Shown: piece after piece, positions 1 to 13,035 of the stretch | Numbering within the stretch: position 1 is the first letter of the stretch | How the letters are laid out: every line of letters starts with the position of its first letter | Origin: Lactarius indigo | Lineage: Eukaryota > Basidiomycota > Agaricomycetes > Russulales > Russulaceae | Direction of reading: 5' to 3' | NCBI GenBank assembly: GCA_025766275.1 | Contig: JAFKAC010000183.1 | Coordinates: 1 to 64,000 of the forward strand | Length of the DNA stretch: 64,000 bases | Program-made: the position numbers and the translations under genes | The notes under the pieces: generated by a model | Seen by the model: the letters and a program-made list of their open reading frames with translations, nothing else | Told to the model about the DNA's origin: nothing | Databases searched by the model: none

Positions 1-3000
1 CTTACTGGTATCTCTGTCTCGTAATAACTCATACAAACGTGTATCTAACTTTTCTTTAGCCGCCATGGCCATCGCTTCCCTCGTGCTTTATGCTGCCTTT
101 CCCGTAAGCTGTGCCGAGAAATGCCACGATTCATCTTCTGACCTGATCACCTCGTTCATAGAATGAGGTATATTATGTGTACATGTACGTTCTCATGGTT
201 CATTGCTATGCAACTTCACTTCATGGCTGACGTGGCAAAAGAACCGCGATTATCGGGAAACTGTAAGCGACACATTATACACCATGTTCGAGCCAAATCG
301 CTGACAAACGTGCCAGATACTCCAACACCCTCTTAGCGAGCCTCAACAATCGCATCTACTTCCGTGACCGCCGGTCATCCGTACATGGCATTAGTGCCTC
401 TCTCCCGGCTTCCAAGAGGGTTCACGCTACCGTGATAACATCGCCGGGCTCTGCCGTACCTGAGCCGCAGCCGCAAGAATCAAAGGGTGATATCTTCCCG
501 CTTTATTCCATTTCCAGACCGGGGGACCTCGATAATAGTCAAGGTGACGACGCCAGCACTAGATGGTCTCTGGTACGTGCAATGTTTCGTCACAATTGCT
601 ATTTGGTTCGAACGTTCCTGAACGGCCTGGCATTACTCTAGTCACACCCCAGGAAAATTCATACGCTCCCCGAAGATCCTGAGTGGGTGGTAGGCATGTC
701 TCCCCACCCTTATGGCCAAAAAGGATGAGATGCGTGTATGACTTGCATTGCAGCTTGGACCTGGCTACTCTTAGCGTAAGTTTGCACTGCATCTGCAGTA
801 GATATTATCTTGTTGGGCTCTTGTTGGACAGACTCTACGAATCATAGCATCGGGCATAGCGCCTTTACTGTAATCTATCATAGCTCCGCGTAGCTAGACT
901 TAGTGCGAGTTCAGTCCGTATTTTGAAATTACGATGTTCTACTTTACATTTGATTGGGGTGATTATGTAGTGGTCAAAGTTTTGGCTGATAGTCTCCACT
1001 AACAGTTATCCCCACAATGTATCCCGATTCTTCACCCAGCTGAAGCGTGTCACAGGGCTGCTATGGATTTTGGAAAAAGGCCCGGGTATGTCTCAGGTAT
1101 GTCTGTGCTAAACCGCGGTCAATATGAGAAGCGGGATGAGGTACCGTACTTGCGTTTGAATTCTGGTTGAAGCTTGAAGGTTGCCTCACTTGTCGTCGGG
1201 ATGACAGTGTCGATGATAGTTGGTTCTCGCAGTAGCAACACGTCAGTGAGAGCCTACGTGAGAATTCCTGGGATCAACGGCACTCCTTTGACCCCCTCGC
1301 GCACGCATACTCCACGAGCCGATCCCTTGATTCAGTTCATCGCTCTCATTTCGAGATCCCGCAGGGGGATCCTGTAACCACGGGCGATCTACGCATCGCT
1401 TAGTACGGAATTTTGTGATATCGCTACGTATGTCGACCAAGTAACTTACACTGCGCAGGACTTGGCGTACTTTTATATACCGCTGCGTACGTCAGATATA
1501 CAGCGTCCAAAGGCGGTTGGAGAGTGTACTATACGTAAGGATGCAGCACCGAGGCGGCATGGTCAGGTCGTGTGACGATCCACGGCACAAAATCAGATTG
1601 CATAAGTGCTAACCCCAACAGAGCGTAGCGTGAAAATTTGACACGATCAGTAGGAGCAGTAGTACCTGGGTTCCCATGGACAGCTCCGGTGCGATCAGTT
1701 GGCAAGGCATGGAAGGAGCGTTGCCGAGTATCATAGGTCATAGATTACCGCTCACCAGCATCAAATGCCGTATGTGCGATTGTTCAATACAGTAACGTGA
1801 ATCGATCACTTGAACACGCACTTAAGCCACAAGTACAACGAGGCACCCGATCTCTCTTACGTTTTTTACTTATTGTCACAGCCATGGTAACTTGCCGTAT
1901 AATCACCCAATGATGTTTGTGTTTCTCCTAGCCAAGGGGAGGCCGTTTCCTGCGATCGGATTGAAAAATGAAATTCGTCCGAAAAAGCACCTGCATGCGC
2001 CACCCTCTCCTTCTGATCTGAAGGAACACAAGACACAACCGCAGCCGGGGACGCTCCAATATGATCTGGATACTGCGATTTTGTAAGAATGAGTTTTCTT
2101 TCTAGAGGAAAGTGTTGTGTATGGAAGATAAACGAAGAGGGCATAGCGGACTTTCAAGCTGTCACGAAATTTCATGCGCAATCAGTACCGCACGCGTCCC
2201 GACTTGAAGACTGCGGTTTGCTCTGCTTCTTCGTTGCCTTTATTCTAAGATAAGACAGAGATCTTGCCGCATGCTCATCGGATGCAGCCGCGGAGATCTG
2301 GTCATCCTCTCGCAAGAACGAATTCGGACTCGAGAGGGTTTTGCAAAGGCACCATGCTAAGTATGTGATGGTCCATTCAGCGCCGACTCTGTATAATTTG
2401 ACAGGCAAGACTAACCCTAAGCGACCATTGGAGTACCTCTGGATGGTATGGAAGGCACTAATGAATCCTTGACGCTTTTGGCCGCTGTCCGTTGTCCAGC
2501 TGCTAGCCTGGTACGTTGTTGAAAGTGTGCTGTAGCTGTTTTCTTCTTCGTGATGAGGTGAAGTGGGGTTGTGTAGATGAAAAAGGAGTGAGGGGGTCAA
2601 CCAACAGCCAACAGCTTCCGTGGAGAGGGAGGAGGAAGGTTGTTTGACAGTGTTGACTCCGGGCCGACGACCTGTTCACGACCCACGATACTCCGAGTCC
2701 GAGTCGTGCACTTCATTTTCTTCATTTTCTTCGATGCATTTCCTTTCTCTTGCTGTCATTCATGATCGTGCTCCGCCACGGTCTTGCACGCTCTACCGTG
2801 AGCCATGGCAGTGGGAAAATTTTCCATCCACGCTCCAACCGAGCGGGCGCCGCGCGCCAGGACTGAACCTCGACGCTCCCTTCCGCCTTCCGTGAAAGTC
2901 TGCTCTGTTTCCACTCCGGCCCATCTCGATCCATTGAAGCCTCGCCCTTGTGGCATCGAGGTTGTTTGGAGGCCTCGCGTTGGGATTACGTGTACTTACC

Positions 3001-3427
3001 CCACCCCTTGCACCTTCGACAAGAACAGCACAGTTCTTGCCACGCACAATCGGCCCTGGTTCCCAGTCCATGCTTCGAAGGCCTCGACTTTGGTAAACTT
3101 GGACACGATGTTTTCATCTCCCGCCGCATCATGAGCATCCATCTAAGTTCTTGTGATCACAAGGTCACGGCTCAGCCATATACAGCTGTATTCAAATCAC
3201 CCTTAACGCGAACCATCGTCCAAATGCAATGAAACCGTCCCAGTCCCACCAGAGCTATTCATTAGACTCAGGGTCTTTCGTACAAACATTTGGCTCATCT
3301 CCTCCAGTCAGTGAAGGTGAGCACGAGTTATCAGAAGGTCAATGTAGACTCGGAGGTGCGTGCGCAGGTGACATATGTATACGATCGTGGGTCTTTACTC
3401 TTCTCTGACGCAGGTAACTTCGTTCTT
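1..3427. other. No supported gene; decayed or intergenic DNA
   Basis: I read both strands and found only short, unrelated open frames without recognisable domains, splice patterns or conserved motifs. The longest frame is on the minus strand at 2172-2600 (142 residues); it has no recognisable family and low-complexity serine-rich composition. Around 2690-2740 there is a short pyrimidine-rich stretch with small direct repeats. Nothing here can be called a gene with confidence. Confidence 0.5.
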
Positions 3428-3436
3428 TATAAAAGG
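3428..3436 (+). promoter_or_regulatory. TATA box of the small gene at 3508
   Basis: A consensus TATAAAAGG lies about 72-80 bp upstream of the ATG at 3508, the usual spacing in the other basidiomycete genes of this window (GH45 genes and RdRP genes). Confidence 0.5.
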
Positions 3437-3507
3437 GGTCCGAGTTCAGAACTGGTCTGGTCTTCAGGCCCCAGAGGCAACCCCTCCTAGACCCATTTGT
3501 TTTGGTT

Positions 3508-3865
3508 ATGAACCACCCCCCTCAGGTAAGCTTAGACTGGAATATTTCGTCATGCGTTTCGTGATTTCTGACAAATCGCTGCAGCTTGGCAGCCGTGTTC
3601 AATGGTGGGACGCAAAGGGGAAACTGAAGCATGGGTCTGTAAGAGCTATCAACGTATTGAGTGACGTACGTTTTTGGGCAGAATCACTCTCGGCCGATGC
3701 TGAAACGCCCTGTGATCAGAACTCCCGTATTATCGTGATTAAAGTCGAGGACGGACAACCTGCAACAGTAACGCTTCCGTAAGTGACACCACCCTGATCA
3801 TCTAACCGGAATTTAATTTTCGAGTGCGTCATTCCAGAATAGATCATGTACAACTGGCGGGATAA
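3508..3865 (+). CDS. Small hypothetical protein, possible SH3/Tudor-like fold
   Basis: I do not recognise a named family. A four-exon reading gives a protein of about 60 residues: ATG plus five codons (3508-3525), then introns with clear GTAAGC...GCAG, GTACGT...TCAG and GTAAGT...CCAG borders, ending at TAA 3863-3865. The spliced product reads MNHPPQ-LGSRVQWWDAKGKLKHGS, then an IVIKVEDGQ strand and a TLP turn, the pattern of a small beta-barrel with Val/Trp core residues. Small proteins of this look occur in Agaricomycetes, but no function can be assigned. A good TATA box lies about 75 bp upstream. The intron borders leave one clean frame, which supports a real gene; the surrounding DNA is otherwise decayed, so a remnant is also possible. 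Confidence 0.45.
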
Positions 3866-4269
3866 CTCTCGCGAAGCCACAACTGTCCCATCATTTCCGA
3901 AATGCGGCGTGGTCTTACTTCCACGGACAGGTGTATCAACTATATGGACGGATCAACATGTATCGTACTCGCATTCGGATCGTGGACTCGGACAGTTACG
4001 ATTTCGGACCTTACTATTTATTTTTTTCGGACTCACGTACTAGATTGTTTTCACTTGTATCACATCTCAATAGACGCGTTTGTAACATGACCCATTCATG
4101 GCATAATTCTAGTTCAGTTCGAATGACGTGCGAGGGTGCCGAGAATGATGACGTCAACGCTTGTAGGATGGGCCATGACTACAATGGACGAGGCCTTGGA
4201 CGAGGCAATTTGGAAAAGTGGCGAGGTACGTGCACGCCAGATGCCATCTGGAAAAAGCAATCCGATTCT

Positions 4270-6081
4270 CCATGGACATTTATGGTGCCCGAAGACAGGT
4301 CTAGAATCTCAGTCATGGCGAAGAGGTGGCATTTATTTGGGGTTGCAACGCCACGGGGATAAGGCGTAAATGGGTGTGACCCACAGACTATGTCCAGTTG
4401 GACGCTAGTGCCGTTAACGCCACGATTCTCCGAAGTCACCTAACTTTGAAATATGGGGAAATCCGGCAACTTAATATGGCAGCTACGCTCGGGATCACGG
4501 ATTCGCCGAAAAATAAAACAAGAGTCCATGGATATGAGCCGTCACACGACGGAAGTTTTCAAGAGGCATTGACGGTGTGTACAGTCACCGGGAGGCACGC
4601 TTCATCGTTGTATGACCCGCGGTTCGATACTGATATCTGATGAGACCGAAATGAATGGCGAGTAGATCTACGTGACCGCGGTTCGCGCCACGCAAGGCGC
4701 CACGAGTAAGACGAGAAACAACGATTGGCAAGGATCGCCAAAGTCTAGCAGATCCCGGCAATCCTCGCCAAGGCCATGTATCCCAATGGTGCCTCGCAGG
4801 ATCCTCGACCCACGCCACGACGGTCCAGCTCCATCGGCTTGGGAGTTGCCGGGAATGGACAGCGTGCGTGTTAATCTCGAACATTACGACAGTCACTACG
4901 GCATGATCATGATTCATGAAACTGCGGCTGCGGCTTACGAGAGGTAACCGGTAACCGAGGGCAATCAACAGGACCGATCTAGACACGGGTGCACACCTGT
5001 AACCCTAAGCGCGGCCGAGTGAGCCTGAGAGCGGATTCGTGCCAGTGGCTACAATAGATGTCCTAATTACGAAAATTATCTACATCTTCCACTGGCACGT
5101 GTTCCTCATCTCCGTCGACGTCTACCTGATGGTTGCCTTGCAGGAACCACGATGATAGCGTTCTTGATAATGCCAAGGAATTGGACATCGGTTATATATC
5201 TCACCTTTGGAAGTCGGGTTAACATCTCTACTTCCTTAAGCCAGGATCCCCGCTCTCCTTTCTCTCTTTGCGGAAATCGTATCTTCAAGCAGAGACAGGG
5301 GAGAGCGGAGATCTCGGTGAATCTCATCGAACTTCTTCGATCTGTCCTCTGGTTCCTCTGAGGTCCGCTTTCGAAGTGACTTGGATGAATGCGACCTCCG
5401 TGCATCAGATATTGCTCCCACTCACCAGTTCCCAGCGCTACTTACTACACCTACATTTCAAGTCCAGAGTTACCTCCGATCGCCACGGCAGCGCTAAGGG
5501 ATTACATTCTAGGAAGCATGTGTGTGGGTGAAAGATGCAACTGTAGACGATTCTACTATCTGCGGCTCCATCACTAGGTACATGAGTTACGACACTCCAG
5601 TAAGCGCGACTTCCATGTGTATCTCCTTAGAAACTCACCTATAACGCCACGCTCAGGGTCTGCTAGCAAATAGACACCCCATTGCTGCGGAGGAGTCAAA
5701 GCCCTGCTGCTTATTATTCTCCCATTGCTACCTCGTTTTGCCCGCATGCTCCTAGACGCCGGCGTGTTCGGCGGACGGTATACGAAGCTTGTTTGGCAGA
5801 ATGTCCGTTGTTTATGCGAGGAACGGAGTTCCAGTCAAATATCAACACCGAGATTGTCGACTTGGCTTATTTCTCGAGTTGAAGTCAGGCTGACACAGGC
5901 CATCGAGACGAGTTTCTTTAGTCCCTTTAATCCCAAAGGAGAGCACTCTCAACGCAGACCTAGCAGGTCCAGAAGTAGAAATGGCACAGATGGAAGGTGG
6001 TTCGCGGTAACATACACCGTTGTTGACACCCCAGACGACCGTCTAACAGAAGAATTCATGCTAGGTAGTACACTCAAGTGA
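4270..6081 (+). pseudogene. Degenerate relic of a cellular RNA-dependent RNA polymerase gene
   Basis: Reading across frames gives a colinear series of matches to the C-terminal half of the RdRP genes at 20-61 kb. In order: RIS-V with KRWHLFGVA near 4301-4355 (intact copies have RIPVPKSYQLVGVA); QESMD at 4519-4533; a catalytic-loop remnant SDLDE with the DLD codons at 5378-5386 (intact: GDLDG); YYTYISSPELPPIAT at about 5440 (intact: TYDIYIGNPALLPTIQA); GLLANRH at 5657 (intact: GMLANRH); D-GVF--R--KL near 5756; NGVPV near 5820; and VTYTVVDTPDDRLTEE near 6010-6060 (intact: VTHTLVDTPDVRLKEE). Stops and frameshifts separate the blocks and the linker before the last block is much shorter. The catalytic glycine is replaced by Glu. 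It has the same orientation as the other RdRPs and is clearly dead and old. The upstream limit is uncertain. Confidence 0.72.
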
Positions 6082-8490
6082 CTCGCGCTTACCCGTAGGT
6101 GCGAATAGCCTATCCCGCGCGGGATTGCACGTCGGGCCTTGAGACACGGATAGTTTGAAATTGTGTGCAGATTGTCTCGTGGAGACGAACAAGGAACCGT
6201 GAGAAGAGCTGTCTTGGAATGCGCGGGTGGTGTACAGATTGGCGCAGAACTACCGAAACAAATCCTTCATCAAGGTCTTCTCACGTGTTGCGCTGTGTTT
6301 CGTTCTGGATTTCTGAAAACGCCCCTGCGCTGTTGGAGCCCCATGCGGCCTGTTTGTGCGTACAGTTGATCGTTGGGGGAATTGGAACTCGGACTGAGCT
6401 GGTCATAGAGAAGAGTGCCACGGGCGTGGTACGAGTGATGGAATATACATGATACGTTGGTTGGGCAACAGCAGCGGGGGTATTACTTTGGGCGATGCGG
6501 CGCCTTCGGCGAAGTGATCCTAACGTCTGTTGGTACCAAAAATGGAGAATTCGATACTCTGTCGCTCGTAGCTGCCGTTTCTTGGATGAATAATGGTGAG
6601 AGACTGAGCTGGACATGATCAGAGCTATCATTGGCCGCTGATTACCCTCGAGAGGGAGCCGTCGCTGAAGAGGCGCTTGAAACACATTGCTCAGGCGGCA
6701 TACATCGTGAGGGAGTGACACGCCGCGTTTCAGAAGCGTGTCGAAGAACATACCCGGCCCACCCCAAACCTTACCCATCAATGCATTCATGAACAAGACA
6801 GCCTTTATGTTCGAAACGAGGTGAGACGGCGGTAAGTGTGATACCAGTAATGGCGGCTCCTTGTTTATTCTGGGCGCGTCACTCACCTTTTACGATACGA
6901 TGTTTTCTAAGGCATTGACCATAAGATCGGTGTTTCAGACCGGCATTCTGGCCAGCGGGTCGTTGACTTGGATCATGGAACGCGTGGTAGTATGCACTCA
7001 AGTGACAATAGTCCGAGAGGAGAGTGTTCGGAAAGTCCCACAGGGCGGCAGTAAGCATCCGGGCAGAGTGAATGACGATACGCAGACGAACTATCCCCGA
7101 GAGGCTGACCCAACGGTAACGGTGAAATGACTGCGAACGGACTCAGGCCGCTACACCAAGGAACTGCGCGGTCCTCACGCTCCCCTGTGGTCAGGAATTT
7201 AGAATGAAAAATGAGGGAGGAGTACTACTAGTACGGCATATCTAACGCTGGGCGGAAAATTGCGTATGGAAAACCCATGCGAAAATATCTCTTCTAGATG
7301 CTTTGTTGGTCCAATAGTGGGCAGTGGAGAGCCTGAGCAAGAGGACTTGGAGCGCGGTTGATATCCGCAGCAAAACTCTCCCACGTATCAAGCCACGTAT
7401 AGAAAAACGAACTCGTACTCAGTTGAATTCGCCAAGCTACCATGACACTATTATTTGGCGGCGGATTACTCACTCACAGCATCATAAATCCAAAGACTCG
7501 GACATGGAGAAGCGAGTACGAGAGCGCAAATGCAGCCCGGCTGACCCCGGTGTCGGGCCGGGTTGTCGCCGACCTCGAGATGCGAAGTGCCACAATCGGT
7601 CGCGCGGGCCTCCGCACGGCGCAGAGCAGAGCGTCGCATAAGCGTCTGCTGGGTTAGTGGATACGTAACTCAGGAGCTGCTACTGCAGCGCGCAAGTGCA
7701 GCACGCTTGGGAACACGAAGAGTGGGCTGCTCCGGTTTGGCGGCGATGATTGGCGGCGCAATGGGTCGTGCACATTTCCACGAGGGGAGATTCTTTGCGG
7801 GCTTGATCGAGTTGTCCGGGAATGCGCCGCGCTCGAGTATATAAAGGTACGCGAGTGCAGCACGTTCGGGAACGGAGAGCAGGTGTGCACCGAGTTTTGC
7901 GGAGTCCGAAGCCGGGATACTCTTCTCTATCTGATTGCTGTGGATACAAGATATATGTTTGAATATTAGCGATAGGGGTCCAGGGCCAGATAAGGAGGCA
8001 ACCAAGCGAGGTTGCAAAACCACTGGCGTTGTATCGCAAGAAAGGCCGAACGGTGAAACCCAGCGCGCCGAAAAGGCGCCGCGAGCCGGCTGAGTGATGC
8101 TAAGGTCACTGGCATGGAACGTGCAGATAATGTACAGTATGAGGATTCGCCAGCACAGACCCACATCGTTCGCATTAACGGAACTAGTAGCGGACTCACG
8201 CTACAGTGATAGTGCTCGGCGCTCCAAGACAGATCCTACTTTACACTTCTAGCCACCATCACCCGGCTCAGATACTAGTAGAGGATTTGGTGATCCGGGC
8301 TATAAGGGAGAAAAAACAGCAAGACGACACTGCAAAAAAAATCAATCGGGGTTAGGCCCGCCTGCCAGGCGCTCTCCAAGCAAGTCTCCCAGTGACAATT
8401 TCAGATATGACAATGTAGAAAGTAGAACCCTTGCATCGCATGAATCTCCACCTACACATTGCAAAGGACAATCCGATACTTCCGTTAAGT
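6082..8490. other. No supported gene; left part of tandem unit A
   Basis: This stretch holds open frames of up to 201 residues (minus strand 6281-6886) without a recognised domain. From about 6.65 kb it is homologous to 12.1-13.6 kb, so it is the 3' flank of a duplicated P450 unit. At 7690-7890 there is an internal repeat of about 30 bp: a G+C-rich AGTGCAGCACG-TTGGGAAC-like box occurs near 7695 and again near 7852, and a third, diverged version lies near 13200 in unit B. No tRNA or other RNA gene is apparent. Confidence 0.45.
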
Positions 8491-11400
8491 TCACTCTTCT
8501 AAAGACTTCACCACAAGTCCCATCCATACCTCTCGCCGGCTCTCCAACGTAGGCCTCATTAGACCACCTGGCTTGCGGTAGATCCGAGTCTTCTCCGTTT
8601 GAGGAGGGAGGGAAAATTCAAAATTCTCGAGCAGTTTGACGATAATGGTCTGCATCTCGAGAATTCTATGGGGGACGCTCGTCGGGAAGAAACCCTATCT
8701 GAGGAAAATGGCGACAAAGAGGACTCACGCAAATCGCCACCCGATACATGCACCCGGACCGCCCGCTACGATGCAAATAGCTCAGAACATAAGCGGATAC
8801 AGAAGGGGGTGGTACTTACAGAATGTCAACCTGCATTACAGGACCGTTACTTGAAACAGCTTGAAAGGGACGGATAATACTCACAGATTACTGAAGACAC
8901 CAATAGTATTTGAATGCTTGGATTTGTCAATGTTCAAGAAACGCTCCGGCTTGAACTCATTTGCGTCCGTGCCCCAGATCTCCGGAAGACTGAAGTTGTG
9001 AGTGCAACTGCCACCTCGTTGCCAAGGATATCTCACCGATTGTACACGCCAATAGCAACGTCAACTAGCGTCCCTTTCCTAACGGGAATCGAAGAGACTT
9101 GTTCGCCTGATTTCGTGACTATCGGAGAAGATAAAGGAATCACGTCATCCTGTGTAGCTTCCCTAGTCATCGTATAAAGTATGGGATGTAATCTCAGCGC
9201 CTCCTATTTATAAATGGACACGTCAGCAATGAGAAGGTGATAATCATAGCTGTGAAATACCTTGAGAGTTGCCATGGTGTATGCCATGCCCTCGAGATCC
9301 GTCGCCGATAGTTCCTCGCCGCATTTTTTTGCACGTACCGCCGCAATCTCCGCTCGAACGCACTCTTGACATTCAGTGTTTCTCGAAATTTCAAAGAGAT
9401 ACCACGCCAAGGAGTTCGCGGTTGTATCATGTCCAGCAAAGAGGAGGGTACTACGGTTGATTAGTGAGTAGATCACCCGGCAGGTGGCTGCGTCCAACGC
9501 ACGAGATCTGGTCAATCATTTCACTGTCGGATAATCTGCCCTTGGGATCCTCGGATGCATTTGCTCGTAGCAACACGCTCATGACATCTTTACCATCACC
9601 TTCGATTATGCTCTTCTCGACAATTTCTCGAGAGAAGTTGCGTATGAACATTGAATACCTCCGAAACCGGCGGTATCGGGATGTAGGTAGGTATCGGATA
9701 AGGTCGAATAACAGCTCTGGAATGTAGTACCAGAGCATCCTGATGACGGCTTCGTATTGTGGGGGAGTTCTGGTGCTTCAGTGGCACAGAGTCAACCTGA
9801 AAGTGTACGAGTCTTGACAACCATGACTCACAACAAGCCCTCGTTCTGTTCGCGCAACGGATTTTCGAGGCCGTCGAGGGATCCAAACTGGAAACCAAAA
9901 CCGACTGAGGGAACAATGAGGGTCGTGGCACTGCGAGCGTAAGAACTGGCATACCTTCTCCGATGACGTCGAGCGTCGTACGCGACAGCCACTCGATCAC
10001 GTTAACGAGTTGACCAGAAGGCTCGGCGGCAATTACTCCTTCCTTCAATATCTGGGCAAGCTATTGACCGGTATTAGCCCGAAGACTATTCGGCGCAACA
10101 CACATTAAACCTTTGATGCCGAATTCTGGAACATCGGTAGGAGAGCTCTCATTTGCGGCGCTGAGAATGCTGGATTCATGATTTCCCGCTGACGTCGATG
10201 TGTTTCACCTTAAGAAACCCCGTTGGCCCGAGTCGAGCCGTAGTTATCAAGGAAAATCACGAACCGGTAGCCCACGTGAGGCCTCTGCCAGATGTCATTT
10301 CGATCAACTTTTGGACGTCCTTTCGCCTGTCGAAGTGATATCCAGGAACATGAAGAATGTACCGCAATGCCTTTGGGTCAGCCACCACCAGGCGGTCTTT
10401 CTGCGATTACTCTCAGATGAGCGAGGGACAACACTGAATCGAGTGGTGACTCACGCCGAGGCACCCGTGCTGTCGCCAGACATTGCCATATTCACGCGCC
10501 CATTTGAACTCGCAACCCCCCGCTTCCTTCTGGTAAAGAACCTCAGTATCGTTTCCTGCACTACGGGTGAGCCTAAAATATCAAGGAGGAGAGATCTATC
10601 ATCCACCATATAGAAAGGAGAACGAATCGGGTCCTCGAAGCTTTCTCAGGAAGTCGTTCCGCCAGCGGTAATACGCACGGGCAAGGAATGCAGAGACGAT
10701 GACAAGGGGAAGTAGAGTAGTGATTTGGTTGCTCATTGGGTGTCTGCTGGCTTTCCTTCGTATGCGCCCCCCTTTATAATTGGATCTCCGGAATATAATT
10801 TATTTTGAAACGGAACACGAATCGGAGGATACTAAAACGTACGGCAGAAATGTCACCTGTTGCAGTTGGCGCGGACAGAAGTCTCCGAGAAACAGAGCTT
10901 CCATCACGAGAGAACATAAATAGCACCAAGGGGGCACGATTCCCAGGGAATGGCTGAGGGCTCTTACCTGTCGCAGGGAAAGAGAAACATAAGAAACAAT
11001 TAGCGTGCTCCCGTTTTTCCTTTGAAGTGTCTCAGTGTCATGAGCCCACTCAATATAGGTACGCTGTCATGGGAAGAGGGGTGCAGCGTGCGCAGCCGGC
11101 AGAAGGCCTATAACTGGTCGATGCACAAATGTCCCTGGCGAATAATAAAGCTCGTCTTCTGTTCGTTATCCCGCCATCGATATATCTAGGATGATCACAA
11201 CGAGAACACTTTTGAGGTCGTTTTGAAGGGGAGGTGATTCGCAAGGTATCAAAGGCTCAAGAATGATCTGGTTGTCATCGAAGTCTTTGGATGCTAGTGG
11301 GTTTCTCGTGAGTCCACGACAGGGAACAGTCCGAACATAATACTTGAAAAACTACAAAGCACTCCGAGTTCTACCATAATTGGCGCCGCTGTGACATTGT

Positions 11401-12020
11401 GGTGTGTGGAATGACCTGGAGGAAGCTATTGCTATTTTTGTTGGTTAGTAACGTGACTGCTTTACGGAAAGAATATAACGCGATTCACATACAACATCCG
11501 TACACTCGTGCCGCATAGCCGTAAAACTTGAAGTGATGTCCGGTGGATTTATGGCCTTTGAAAGGCTTTGATGTCGTACGTGAATTCAATCTCTATCAGT
11601 TTCGTGAATGATCACCGCCAGATTTGTCGCCACTTTATTCGCGTTCCATTGTTCGTCAGTTTCTCTGACCTTTGAAAGGGGAGCTCCTTTTCCTGGAAGC
11701 CTGAGAGTGGAGAGAGATACATCCCCGTGCATTGGACATGGTGGGTGGCATCCTTGAATAGACCGCGAGTGCACGACGGAATTTTGGATGCCGAAAAAGC
11801 GGACGGGAACATCGTGGTGCGTGGTGACCTCCACTTTCCGCCTGACAGACCGAGTTTCGCTAGGGTGTGTATCACCCTAAGAGAATCGATGGTTCTGGGT
11901 GCTTCAGACTGTGACGAGTTTTATTGCGTGAAAGTCAGCTTCAAGTTACTGCTGGGAGAAGCGGTCAAGAAAGTCAAACATGTTGACTGTCAATATTACG
12001 TAATTGGAAATGGCTTGTCT
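6650..12020. repeat. Tandem segmental duplication, unit A
   Basis: The segment from about 6650 to 12020 aligns colinearly with 12100-17330. The shared blocks are: a left block with a GTGACA-CCGC-TTCAGAAGC core (6716 and 12176); the AGTGC-G-TTCGGGAAC box; a full P450 gene; a right block with a CATAATTGGCG box (about 11376 and 16350); and a terminal TATTACGTAAT box (about 11994 and 17303). The P450 exons are best conserved while the flanks have diverged with many indels. This suggests an old duplication with selection on the genes. Boundaries are approximate. Confidence 0.7.
8491..10736 (-). CDS. Cytochrome P450 monooxygenase, copy 1
   Basis: A haem-thiolate monooxygenase that would sit in the ER membrane by its N-terminal anchor and oxidise small lipophilic substrates; the substrate is unknown. 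On the minus strand the ATG at 10736 begins MSNQITTLLPLVIVSAFLAR, a hydrophobic anchor, followed by LRKLRGPDS. Exons separated by introns of about 50-70 nt give, in order: EFKWAREYGNVW; DPKALRYILHVPGYHF; HRRQREIMNPAFSAPQM (C-helix region); an I-helix AGHDTTA (near 9430); ExxR as EALRLH (near 9200); FKPERFLNI; and the haem loop GGPGACIGWRFA with its Cys ligand (near 8745). It ends ...WMGLVVKSLEE. Length is about 520 residues, normal for the family. The best-fitting intron after the haem loop runs from GTGAGT to CCATAG. No lethal lesion was found, although the gene lies in decayed DNA. It is paralogous to 13628-15871. Confidence 0.8.
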
Positions 12021-12080
12021 CCGCCACCCTGGGCTGTTCAATTGTTGCATTTTGTCCCTCTTTGCTCAAGCAATTTTACT
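10737..12080. repeat. P450 upstream flank with repeat R1, copy 1
   Basis: No gene was seen. The part from about 11200 to 11700 (R1) recurs at 12630-13035 and 16200-16690. All three share blocks such as CATCGAA-TCTTGG, GAGT-CACGA-AGGGA and CTCCATCAG-TTC-TGAATAAT, and each ends with a TTTCTGA-CTT box. Divergence is high and there is no conserved open frame, so R1 looks like a non-coding or decayed element attached to the P450 unit. Confidence 0.55.
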
Positions 12081-12629
12081 TTATTCAGTAGCTAAAGTGA
12101 AGCCCTGTTGATCGACTCTGTCACTGGCGACCGGTTCCACCGGGACGGAGCTTCGACGGCATTCACTCTGAGGGGGTGACATACCGCTTTTCAGAAGCAG
12201 GTCGAAGAACATACACACCCGGCCCTTAGTAGTACGTGACAATTCCTTCACGAACCAGACAGCGTGTTTTCGGAACGAGGCACACGGAATGGTACGGTAA
12301 GGATGACACCAACAACGGCAGCTACAGGCATCTTCGCCCTTGGATGAGGTCATCCACCTTTTATGATGTGATGTTTGCTACAGTAAGGCAATGGCCTCGG
12401 CATTCGGGCCACCGGGCGTGGTCGTTGATTTGGATCATCATGCAACATTCATGCAACGCGTGGTACGCGATGAGTGGTTGGTTTGGCCTGCAGTCGTTGG
12501 CATTCCGGACCGTCAAAATAGGGTGTGTGTGTGTAGACGCCCTCAAACAGAGGGAAGGACAGAGATTCGCAAAGTGTCGGGGAAGAGTGAAAAGTGACTC
12601 CCCCATTCACCTGCAAAGCGAACACGGTT

Positions 12630-13035
12630 AATGTCTTTTCCTAAAGCTGATTGACGAGGTTTCAAAGGTTCAAGAATGAATGATCGGGTTGTCATCGAAA
12701 TCTTGGGCCCGGATGCCAGTACATTTTTCGTGAGTTCACGATAGGGAACCAGAAAATTTACCACAGGTTCAACATACTTGGTGCCGATGCAATCTTGTGA
12801 TCTGAAGAAAGAATGCAACAATGTGATTCGTGTGTCCGCCGCGGCGCAGACGCGTGCATGGCAGTAGAAGTTGAAGCAATACGGCAGGTTTCTGTCCCAT
12901 GATGTCGTACGTGACTTCGATCGTCTCCATCAGATTCGGGAATAATATCCTCCAGAATCCAGATGTTTAGCCACTTCATACGCGTTCTATTCGCTTATCA
13001 TTTTTCTGACCATTGAAGCAGCGGGCACTCACTAT
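12630..13035. repeat. Extra copy of repeat R1
   Basis: This block resembles 11200-11700 and 16200-16690 (GGTTGTCATCGAA-TCTTGG, GAGTTCACGA-AGGGA, TGATGTCGTACGTGA-TTC, CCACTT-AT-CG-TTCTATTCG). It lies downstream of neither P450, so R1 can be placed independently of the gene. Confidence 0.5.

Noticed and set aside
2172..2600. 142-residue minus-strand frame as a gene
   Set aside because: No domain, no conserved paralogue in the window, poor start context and low-complexity composition.
6281..6886. 201-residue minus-strand frame as a gene
   Set aside because: The homologous segment in unit B (12.1-12.4 kb) does not keep the frame, and no family is recognisable.
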